This document shows, one piece after another, positions 1-5,370 of a DNA stretch of 5,639 nt. The stretch is from Desulfofustis sp. (GTDB lineage Bacteria > Desulfobacterota > Desulfobulbia > Desulfobulbales > Desulfocapsaceae), in assembly GCA_030604345.1 (NCBI GenBank), contig JAUVWB010000129.1, forward strand, positions 1 through 5,639, in the 5' to 3' direction. The notes beneath the pieces are model-generated. The model made no database searches and was not told the origin of the DNA. It was given only the letters and a program-made list of their open reading frames with translations. Made by a program: the position numbers and the translations under genes. Every line of letters begins with the position of its first letter. The stretch's first letter is position 1.

Positions 1-1
1 G

Positions 2-775
2 ACCGCTTCCAATTTCAAGCCGCAGCACTGCCGGAGCATGCACGATGTGATTCGCTACTCCCATGAAAAAGGCATGACCGAGATGTTTTCGCTGGTCGGA
101 CGCAGCGGCCGAGAGTTGTCGGGGGCCAAGCGGGTCGACGGCGAATTGCCATTCACCCTGTCGATCATCGATCTGGGCGGCGGCCTGACGGCGGAAAGTG
201 CCCGCCGTCGCACGGTCACCCCGAAGCAGTTTGCTTCCCCCCTGCTGCGCGCCTGCTGGCAGGGATTGAGCCATCCGGACGTCACCTGGCACGATGGCCT
301 GCTCTACCTGGACTGGCAGGAGGCCGACCGGTTGGCCGGCGGCATCGTCAACCTGAAATCGGCCAAACTGGGCAGCTATGCGGTGGTGGCCCGCGACTAT
401 CTGCACCTGATGCTGCGCTTCGGCTACCATTTTGCCATCATCGACTCGCTGGCCGGTGACGAACCGGAAGCCAACTACCTGACCTTTCGTTTCAAGGGCG
501 GCGGCGGCAGCTACGACAACCGTCTGCGCCGGCTGCGGCTGGTCAGTGAGGTGCTGAACTGGGCAGGATTTTCAACCCACGCCCACGGCGATCTGCTCGA
601 TGCCCGCTTCGATCGCCGGAGCGCCGCCGAGACGATCAACCGATTGGTTGCCGTCAGCATCATTCAAGGCAAATGCCAGCTACTGGACATGAAAATGGAC
701 TCGGACGACTCCATCGCCGCACTGGTCGAGTCCATGAAAAAACCCTTATCTGCCGTCATCGACGGATCGCCCTAA
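2..775 (+). CDS. PEP/pyruvate-binding (PpsA-like) protein, 3' part only
   Basis: The reading frame is open from base 2, so the window cuts into a longer gene. The first ATG (38) is an internal Met and not the start: the residues just before it (NFKPQHCRS) continue the conserved stretch C-R-S-M-H-D-V-I-R-Y-S-H-E-K-x-M-T-E-M-F. I recognise this pattern from the C-terminal region of large PEP-synthase-like proteins of Desulfobacterota, which carry an N-terminal ATP-grasp PEP/pyruvate-binding domain and a phosphohistidine domain. Those catalytic parts would lie upstream and cannot be seen. The visible 257 residues also hold a Gly-rich FRFKGGGGSYDNRLRRLR segment and a TxAHGDLLDARFDR segment near the end, both usual for this tail. 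There is no membrane segment, so it is probably cytosolic. The gene ends 7 nt before the phosphatase gene, suggesting one transcript. Assignment to the family is from memory of motifs. Whether it is a true PEP synthase or a relative with another role is open. Confidence 0.62.
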   Translation, partial: TASNFKPQHCRSMHDVIRYSHEKGMTEMFSLVGRSGRELSGAKRVDGELPFTLSIIDLGGGLTAESARRRTVTPKQFASPLLRACWQGLSHPDVTWHDGLLYLDWQEADRLAGGIVNLKSAKLGSYAVVARDYLHLMLRFGYHFAIIDSLAGDEPEANYLTFRFKGGGGSYDNRLRRLRLVSEVLNWAGFSTHAHGDLLDARFDRRSAAETINRLVAVSIIQGKCQLLDMKMDSDDSIAALVESMKKPLSAVIDGSP

Positions 776-782
776 TCCTGGA

Positions 783-1799
783 ATGGTCGCCATGAAACAC
801 GCTCACTACCGGGTCGACTGGGTCACCGACAATCTCGCCGTCGGTCAGGCCCCCATGTCCTACGATGCCCTCGACGCTATCCGCGCCCTGGGGATCGGCG
901 CCGTACTCAACCTTTGCGCGGAATTCTGCGACCTACATTGGATCGAGGAAAAGGCCGGCTTCGAGGTCTACTACCTGCCCATCCCCGACGAAGAAGCCCC
1001 CGACCTGGCAGAGTTGGAAAAGGCACTCGACTGGCTCGACGAGTGTCTCTATCTCGGCAAGAAAGTGCTGGTCCACTGCCGGTTCGGCATCGGCCGCACC
1101 GGCACCGTCGTCAATGCCTACCTGCTGCGCAAGGGACTCGGCCACCGGCTCGCCGGCAAGACCTTGAAGGGGCTCAAGTCCCAGCCGGCCAACTTCAACC
1201 AGTGGTGGTTCATCAGGAAATACGGAAAAAAAGAGAAACCGCTGAAGATCAAGCAACCGTCCCTGAGCAACCAACATCTGGTGGACCTGTTCCCGTTCTT
1301 TTCCGATCACCAGCAGCTTCTCAGCCGCATCGACGAAGCCGCGCAAGCGGACGAAAACCGTCCCTGCTGCGGTCTGAACCACGACCGCTGCTGCCGCACC
1401 ATACTGAGTTTGAGCTTTATCGAGACGGTCTTCCTCAGCCACCTGGTCAACACCACGCTGCCGCGCCAGGCCCGCCTGGACCTGATCGATCGGGCCATCG
1501 CCACACCGCTGACCCGCTGCCCGCTCAGCGTAGACGGCCGCTGCCTGGTCCCGGCCGGCCGGCCGGTGGCCTGCCGGTTATTCGACCTGGAGACGGGTCG
1601 GCGCCAGGCCATCGAGACTCCGCTGCAAGACGGTCTGAAACGGTTGTCCGGCGACGTCTATTTCGCCTTCACCTCCCACTTCCCGCATGACCCGCCGCTC
1701 AGTTTCCCGTTGCCCCACGCGGTCTCCGGAAAATACGTGCAAACCCTGTTTCACCGGCTTTTACGAGACCAAGCGCAAGCCCCTGAAAGATCAGCATAG
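783..1799 (+). CDS. Dual-specificity phosphatase fused to YkgJ-like Cys-cluster domain
   Basis: A 338-residue, probably cytosolic protein with two parts. Residues about 8-150 form a dual-specificity/tyrosine phosphatase-like domain. The signature loop is H98-C99-R-F-G-I-G-R105-T106, with Cys99 as the expected nucleophile, Arg105 as phosphate binder and Asp69 (in LPIPDEEAPD) as likely general acid. All are present, so it is probably active. Residues about 193-300 resemble the YkgJ-type zinc/iron-binding cysteine domain: C195-C196, C203-C204, C246, C254, then R-P-V-A-C264-R, which matches the usual ending RPxxCR. The substrate is unknown; protein phosphoserine, threonine or tyrosine, or a small phosphate ester, are all possible. 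It follows the PpsA-like gene by 7 nt, so an effect on that protein or its pathway is conceivable but only inferred from position. The start is uncertain: ATG at 783 or at 792 (MKHAHYRVDW), neither with a strong ribosome site. Its stop codon overlaps the start of the dispersed repeat. Confidence 0.8.
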   Translation: MVAMKHAHYRVDWVTDNLAVGQAPMSYDALDAIRALGIGAVLNLCAEFCDLHWIEEKAGFEVYYLPIPDEEAPDLAELEKALDWLDECLYLGKKVLVHCRFGIGRTGTVVNAYLLRKGLGHRLAGKTLKGLKSQPANFNQWWFIRKYGKKEKPLKIKQPSLSNQHLVDLFPFFSDHQQLLSRIDEAAQADENRPCCGLNHDRCCRTILSLSFIETVFLSHLVNTTLPRQARLDLIDRAIATPLTRCPLSVDGRCLVPAGRPVACRLFDLETGRRQAIETPLQDGLKRLSGDVYFAFTSHFPHDPPLSFPLPHAVSGKYVQTLFHRLLRDQAQAPERSA

Positions 1800-1937
1800 G
1801 GAAGCTCAAAAAATTCGAGATCTCACGCAAGATCGAGGCATGCAAGAAGGTTTCACTGCCGTTATATGGATGGTATGCTCATGACAAAACGTGATTGTGC
1901 AACAATGGGATGGGGTGAAATGGCGATTTTTCAAGGT
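1798..1937 (+). repeat. 140-nt dispersed repeat, copy A
   Basis: This stretch aligns without any gap to 4793-4932. By hand count, 57 of the first 93 positions and 38 of the last 47 are identical (95/140 in all). The best core is 1891-1937 (gtgattg-gcaac ... gaaatggc ... caaggt). Similarity falls away at once beyond both ends. The copy begins inside the TAG stop of the phosphatase gene and fills the first part of the gap before the B12 riboswitch. I see no terminal inverted repeat, no convincing reading frame and no terminator, so it does not look like an insertion sequence. The piece at 1821-1853 (tctcacgcaag...gcaagaaggttt) recalls a short intergenic repeat I associate with Desulfobacterota genomes, which is unverified. 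Function unknown. Confidence 0.7.
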
Positions 1938-1984
1938 TGCCTAAGAACTTTTAAGACCGTTCTTCCCCCCATGTCCGCACACAA

Positions 1985-2012
1985 TTGCACTTGACTTTCT
2001 CCTGCCGATAAG
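1985..2012 (+). promoter_or_regulatory. Weak sigma-70-like promoter candidate for the B12 operon
   Basis: TTGCAC (1985-1990) and GATAAG (2007-2012) are separated by 16 nt. The -10 matches 4 of 6 and the -35 only 3 of 6 consensus positions. A start about 7 nt downstream would place the transcript end just before the riboswitch P1 helix (2031), which is the main support. TTGACT at 1991 is a better -35 on its own but has no -10 at a suitable distance. A promoter must lie in this area, but the exact site is uncertain. Confidence 0.3.
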
Positions 2013-2030
2013 TGACCCTAGCCGATAGCT

Positions 2031-2198
2031 TATTCAGGTGCGCTCACATGCGCTAATAGGGAATTCCGTGTGAATCGGAAACGGGCCCGCCGCTTTAATC
2101 GGGGACGAAAGCTGCAACCTGCCACTGTTTGACTCACGTGCAAATGGGAAGGCGCAGCGAGTAGGACGATCCGAAAAGTCAGAAGACCTGCCTGAATA
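2031..2198 (+). promoter_or_regulatory. Cobalamin (B12) riboswitch aptamer
   Basis: The segment carries the conserved elements of the cobalamin riboswitch family in order. A TATTCAGG strand (2031-2038) pairs perfectly with CCTGAATA (2191-2198) to give an 8-bp P1. Next come AATAGGGAA-tCCG-TGTGAAT-CGG (the GGGAA...GTGAA...CGG block with its hairpin at 2064-2080), gggcccgc, GCCACTG (about 2120-2126), GGGAAGGCG and finally the B12 box aGAAGACCTGCCTG at the 3' end. It lies directly upstream of an intrinsic terminator and a btuB-like gene, as expected for repression of B12 uptake genes when adenosyl- or other cobalamin is plentiful. Which cobalamin form is bound cannot be told from the sequence alone. 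Confidence 0.95.
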
Positions 2199-2204
2199 TG
2201 GGAA

Positions 2205-2233
2205 GCAACCCTCGAGGAATGGGGTTGAGTTGC
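2205..2233 (+). other. Expression-platform hairpin with two alternative pairings
   Basis: CAACCC (2206-2211) can pair with GGGTTG (2222-2227), leaving a 10-nt loop. Alternatively GCAAC (2205-2209) can pair with GTTGC (2229-2233). The element lies between the aptamer and the terminator, where cobalamin riboswitches may place the P13 hairpin that docks with L5. I could not find a clean loop-loop match to L5 (TGTGAAT, 2069-2075), so its role as P13 is only possible. Confidence 0.35.
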
Positions 2234-2256
2234 CGATCATGCGGAAAAACAGGGAT

Positions 2257-2291
2257 CCCGGATCGATAGTTATTATCGTTCCGGGTTTTTT
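2257..2291 (+). terminator. Intrinsic terminator of the B12 riboswitch
   Basis: CCCGGA-T-CGATA (2257-2268) pairs with TATCG-T-TCCGGG (2274-2285): 11 base pairs, a single T-T mismatch and a 5-nt loop, followed by six T (2286-2291). This is a textbook Rho-independent terminator located between the cobalamin aptamer and the receptor gene. It should stop transcription before btuB when cobalamin is bound. Its 5' arm has a competing partner within the aptamer (2167-2173). Confidence 0.92.
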
Positions 2292-2312
2292 ATTTCGGGA
2301 CAAAGCCACTCC

Positions 2313-2317
2313 AGGAG
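2313..2317 (+). promoter_or_regulatory. Ribosome binding site fixing the btuB start at 2326
   Basis: AGGAG is 8 nt before ATG 2326, which begins a good signal peptide. The longer frame from TTG 2230 would have to be translated through the terminator hairpin and would bury the signal peptide 32 residues in, so it is not used. An out-of-frame ATG at 2321 is only 3 nt from the AGGAG. Confidence 0.85.
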
Positions 2318-2325
2318 CAGATGGA

Positions 2326-4152
2326 ATGAAAAGATTCATAGGCGTTTGTCTTTGCAGTAGTTTGCTGGCTCTGCCATCATATGCCCAAGCTGAGCCCCCG
2401 CGATCAGACCAGGACAGACTCAGCGAAGTCGTCGTCACCGCCAGTCGTTCGGCTGAAAGCGTCGATGAAACACTTGCCGCAGTTACCATCATCACGCGCC
2501 GGGATATTGAGCAAAACCAGTATCGCAGTGTGCCGGAGGCCTTGAGTCAGGTGCCTGGCTTACAACTCAGCAGGAGTGGCAGTATCGGGCAGTTGGCCGA
2601 TGTCTATCTCCGTGGAACCGACTCCAATCATACCGTGGTGTTGATCAATGGTATTCGCATCGGTTCGGCAACGAATAGTCGGGCGTCTTTGCAACACATC
2701 CCGGTCAGCCAGATTGAACGCATTGAAGTCGTCCGGGGTCCACGCTCCACGCTTTATGGCTCAGACGCCATTGGCGGTGTTATCCACATCTTCACCCGCA
2801 AAGGCAGCGAGGAACAACAAGGTCAGGTGTCTCTCGAGGGCGGCAGTCTCGGCAGTTATGATGTTCAAGCCGCTATTTCCGGGGCTCTGGGAAAAAGCTA
2901 CTACAGCTTGGCCGGCTCGCTGTTCGAGACGGAAGGGTTCGATGTTATGGAAAATGGTGTTACCGACCCATGGGGCTGGCCCACGGCCAACGAACCGGAC
3001 AAAGATGGGTATCTCGAACGGTCAGCAAGCGTTCGGCTCGGACACCGCTTTTCTGCCGGCAACGAGGTTGAACTCTACGCCATGCATTCAGCCGGCACCA
3101 CCGAATATGATGGCGATTTTCAGAATGAAACGGACTTTCTGCAACAGATTATGGGAGTCACGGCCAAAATACAGCCATTCGCACTATGGGATGTCACGTT
3201 GCTTGCGGGTCAGAGCCGAGATGATGCGGAAAATCTCAAAAACGGCTTTTTTGCTTCTTACTTTGACACCACGCGTTCCCAGTTGAGTTGGCAGAATGAT
3301 CTTTTCATGGGCGAGCATCACATCCTGACAGCAGGTATAGACTATTATCAAGACAAGCTTTCAAGTGATACCGCATTTGCCCGTGATAGCAGAGATACGG
3401 CAGGGACCTACCTGCAATATCAGCTTGATGCTGACCGTCACAGCCTGCAAATCGGATGGCGCTATGAGGACAATGAACAATTCGGCGGCCATACCACCTA
3501 CAATTTCTCCTACGGTTATCGATTACCCTATGATCTGCGAGTCGTGCTCAATTACGGCACTGCTTTTCGCGCCCCCACGTTCAATGAATTGTATTGGCCG
3601 ACGAGCGGGAACCCTTATTTAAATCCTGAAGAGTCAGAAAGTTACGAGGCATCCATACAACAGCAGTTGGACTGGGGACAGTGGCGGTTGGGCATCTTCC
3701 GTACCGACATCGACGACCTCATCTCCGGTTGGCCGGCAGAAAACATCGATCGCGCACGGATAGACGGGCTTGAAATTGAAACAACGATCAATCTTGACGA
3801 TACCTGGCAAGCCCGCATTATCCTCTCTCTGATCGACCCTAAAGACCGGCATACCGGCCTGCTTCTTCCTCGGCGGGCGAAAGAAACCCTGGCGTTCGAC
3901 CTTGATGGTACTTTTGGTATGTGGCGTCTTGGCATGAGCCTGCAGGCAGCCGGATCACGCTACGATGACGCGCTGAACACGACTGAAGTTTCAGGCTACG
4001 GAATCATGTCGTTGCGGGCCAGTTATGCCTTGTCTGAACAGTGGTTGTTACAGGGCAAAATCAACAACCTTTTTGATCAAAGATATACCGAGGTCGCCAC
4101 CTACCGAACTGAGGGCCGTGTCGCCTTCGTCACGTTAACGTACACCTTCTAG
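2326..4152 (+). CDS. btuB: BtuB-like TonB-dependent vitamin B12 outer-membrane receptor
   Basis: A 608-residue protein, close to E. coli BtuB (614). It binds cobalamin outside the cell and moves it into the periplasm using energy from TonB. Residues 1-22 are a signal peptide ending A-Q-A. A TonB box lies at 34-39 (EVVVTA), followed by the plug domain (about 40-155) with RGTDSNHTVVLINGIRIG (96-113) and the usual plug ending VVRGPRSTLYGSDAIGGVIHI (about 136-156). The rest is the beta barrel, including FRAPTFNELYWP and NPxLNPEESESYE motifs, a late NNLFDQRYTEV segment and a terminal Phe for outer-membrane assembly. The B12 riboswitch directly upstream supports cobalamin or a close corrinoid as substrate; other TonB receptors share the same fold. 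exbB follows 10 nt after the stop, with its ribosome site (AGGAGA) overlapping the TAG, so the two are coupled. Confidence 0.93.
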   Translation: MKRFIGVCLCSSLLALPSYAQAEPPRSDQDRLSEVVVTASRSAESVDETLAAVTIITRRDIEQNQYRSVPEALSQVPGLQLSRSGSIGQLADVYLRGTDSNHTVVLINGIRIGSATNSRASLQHIPVSQIERIEVVRGPRSTLYGSDAIGGVIHIFTRKGSEEQQGQVSLEGGSLGSYDVQAAISGALGKSYYSLAGSLFETEGFDVMENGVTDPWGWPTANEPDKDGYLERSASVRLGHRFSAGNEVELYAMHSAGTTEYDGDFQNETDFLQQIMGVTAKIQPFALWDVTLLAGQSRDDAENLKNGFFASYFDTTRSQLSWQNDLFMGEHHILTAGIDYYQDKLSSDTAFARDSRDTAGTYLQYQLDADRHSLQIGWRYEDNEQFGGHTTYNFSYGYRLPYDLRVVLNYGTAFRAPTFNELYWPTSGNPYLNPEESESYEASIQQQLDWGQWRLGIFRTDIDDLISGWPAENIDRARIDGLEIETTINLDDTWQARIILSLIDPKDRHTGLLLPRRAKETLAFDLDGTFGMWRLGMSLQAAGSRYDDALNTTEVSGYGIMSLRASYALSEQWLLQGKINNLFDQRYTEVATYRTEGRVAFVTLTYTF

Positions 4153-4162
4153 GAGAACGGGG

Positions 4163-4804
4163 ATGATAGCCCTTTTCCATAGCGGCGGACCGGTCATGTA
4201 TCCATTGCTGCTTTGTTCAATCATCATGCTGATGGTGGTCATTGAACGAGGCGCCTTCTGGCTCCTGGTGGATTACCATCGCCGGCAGGCTCTCGTTGAT
4301 GAAATACTCGAGCTCTCGCGACAAGGCGAGTGGGAGACTGTCCGCGAAAAAGTGGCCCATACCCAGGATTATGTCATCCGTGTCCTGGTCAGCGGTATGC
4401 TGCATCGTGAATTCTCCATGGTAAAGGCGATGGAGGCCGCGGCGGGGGATGAATTATCGAATATGCGTCGCTACATGAGCATACTCGATACGATGATCAC
4501 GGTCGCGCCTTTGCTGGGCATACTGGGAACGGTTATCGGGATCATCAATTCATTTGAGATGATCGGCACGGCAGGAATTGAAGACCCGCGCACGGTGACA
4601 GCCGGCATTGCCCAAGCGCTCATCACCACCGCGGCCGGGCTCAGCATAGCCATCATAGCGGTGTTCCCATACAATTATTTCAATAGCCGAGTGGACAATG
4701 CCGCCCGAACCATTGAAAAATATGCCACGAGTCTTGAGATCGTTTACGAAAAGCTGGAGAACGAACAACATTCACCTTTTTCGCAAGATAAAAGGGGAGC
4801 TTGA
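4163..4804 (+). CDS. exbB: ExbB-type proton channel subunit (MotA/TolQ/ExbB family)
   Basis: A 213-residue inner-membrane protein that with ExbD uses the proton gradient to energise TonB. Segments: TM1 about 11-28 after the typical F-x-x-GGPVMYPLL start; cytosolic loop about 37-108; TM2 about 112-133 (ITVAPLLGILGTVIGIINSF); TM3 about 148-170 (GIAQALITTAAGLSIAIIAV). Thr123 and Thr156 match the conserved TM2 and TM3 threonines (E. coli Thr148 and Thr181), but Gln151 stands where E. coli has Glu176. The start has a strong AGGAGA 6 nt upstream, overlapping the btuB stop. The last three codons (R-G-A) and the stop lie inside repeat copy B, so the native C-terminus may have been replaced. Gene order and the adjacent receptor favour ExbB over TolQ. 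Confidence 0.92.
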   Translation: MIALFHSGGPVMYPLLLCSIIMLMVVIERGAFWLLVDYHRRQALVDEILELSRQGEWETVREKVAHTQDYVIRVLVSGMLHREFSMVKAMEAAAGDELSNMRRYMSILDTMITVAPLLGILGTVIGIINSFEMIGTAGIEDPRTVTAGIAQALITTAAGLSIAIIAVFPYNYFNSRVDNAARTIEKYATSLEIVYEKLENEQHSPFSQDKRGA

Positions 4805-4932
4805 AACATTCGCACGTTCGTTCATGATCGGAGTGCGCACGAACATCTTGCCGCAGGCATATCGATGATGTTCCCAGGACAAGATGTGATTGCGCAACGA
4901 TGAAATTGGGCGAAATGGCATTTTTCCAAGGT
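4793..4932 (+). repeat. 140-nt dispersed repeat, copy B
   Basis: This is the second copy of the element at 1798-1937, in the same orientation and with an ungapped alignment over its whole length (95/140 identical by hand count; 38/47 in the core 4886-4932). It starts within the exbB reading frame, provides the codons AGG-GGA-GCT and the TGA stop, and fills most of the 154-nt gap before exbD. The gap has no other gene. Inside it GTTCGT (4815-4820) could pair with ACGAAC (4839-4844), a weak stem over a long loop. A frame from TTG 4890 through the core into exbD is open but has no ribosome site and adds residues not typical of ExbD. Confidence 0.7.
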
Positions 4933-4943
4933 CCCGAAAAGAA

Positions 4944-4948
4944 AAGGA
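4944..4948 (+). promoter_or_regulatory. Ribosome binding site fixing the exbD start at 4959
   Basis: AAGGA lies 10 nt upstream of ATG 4959. It is just downstream of repeat copy B, so translation of exbD restarts independently of exbB. This start gives a 136-residue protein with a short cytosolic N-terminus, as usual for ExbD. Confidence 0.7.
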
Positions 4949-4958
4949 TAGGCTTCAG

Positions 4959-5369
4959 ATGAATATACCTGCCGCCCACCTGGGTGTTAAGAGAGCCCGT
5001 GTCGAAATGCTGCCGCTGATTGATATCGTTTTTCTGGTGTTGGTCGTATTCATTTACGCCATGCTGTCAATGGCCGTTCACCGGGGTCTGCCCGTGGCCC
5101 TGCCGCAGTCTCAGGGAAACATCATCGAAAACGATAGCAGTCTCACGATCACCCTTTTGCCCGATGAGACCATTCTCTTCAATCGCCAGGCTATTACCCC
5201 GGAGGCATTGCACACGGTGTTGCAGAGAAAAGCGGATCTCAGCCCGCAACCACCGCTCCTTCTCTTTGCCGACCGGGATCTCAGTTATCGTAGTCTTGTT
5301 CGGGTACTTGACATGATCCATCAAGCTGGGATCGAAACCGTTTCGCTGCAAACGGAACCAGTCAGGTAG
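4959..5369 (+). CDS. exbD: ExbD-type TonB-system subunit (ExbD/TolR family)
   Basis: A 136-residue protein with a short cytosolic N-terminus, one membrane helix (about 18-40, LPLIDIVFLVLVVFIYAMLSM) and a periplasmic domain (about 43-136). Asp22 in P-L-I-D-I-V-F is the family's essential proton-carrying aspartate (Asp25 in E. coli ExbD). The stretch after the helix, H-R-G-L-P-V-A-L-P-Q-S, fits the ExbD/TolR pattern in which a Leu-Pro motif begins the periplasmic region. The C-terminal part (LLLFADRDLSYRSLVRVLDMIHQAGIETVSLQTEP) matches the usual end of the domain. It forms the motor with ExbB and transmits energy to TonB. The 154-nt gap from exbB is unusual for this pair and is caused by the repeat. 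The tonB start is 1 nt after its stop. Confidence 0.93.
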   Translation: MNIPAAHLGVKRARVEMLPLIDIVFLVLVVFIYAMLSMAVHRGLPVALPQSQGNIIENDSSLTITLLPDETILFNRQAITPEALHTVLQRKADLSPQPPLLLFADRDLSYRSLVRVLDMIHQAGIETVSLQTEPVR

Positions 5370-5370
5370 T

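Noticed and set aside
933..1442. Long minus-strand frame opposite the phosphatase gene
   Set aside because: It is an antisense by-product of high-GC codon use. The + strand has the intact HCxxGxxRT motif and matching codons.
1551..1566. CCGGCCGGCCGGCCGG perfect palindrome (four CCGG units)
   Set aside because: It lies within the GC-rich phosphatase coding frame (P-A-G-R-P-V) and is explained by codon choice in the conserved RPxxC region. No sign of a separate role.
1687..1884. Small + frame running past the phosphatase stop into repeat copy A
   Set aside because: It overlaps the real gene in another frame, has no recognisable domain or ribosome site, and its tail is only repeat sequence.
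1943..1964. Hairpin AAGAAC/GTTCTT as a terminator for the phosphatase gene
   Set aside because: A 6-bp, AT-rich stem with a 10-nt loop, followed by C residues rather than a T run on either strand. It is too weak to call.
2230..2325. Longer btuB frame from TTG 2230
   Set aside because: It runs through the riboswitch terminator and puts 32 unusual residues before a perfect signal peptide. ATG 2326 has a well-placed AGGAG.
1798..4932. Insertion sequence, transposon or CRISPR explanation for the repeats
   Set aside because: No transposase, no terminal inverted repeats, no target duplication that I can see, and only two diverged copies 3 kb apart with no regular spacing.
4890..4958. Longer exbD frame from TTG 4890
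   Set aside because: The added 23 residues are read from repeat copy B, have no ribosome site and are not typical of ExbD. ATG 4959 fits better.
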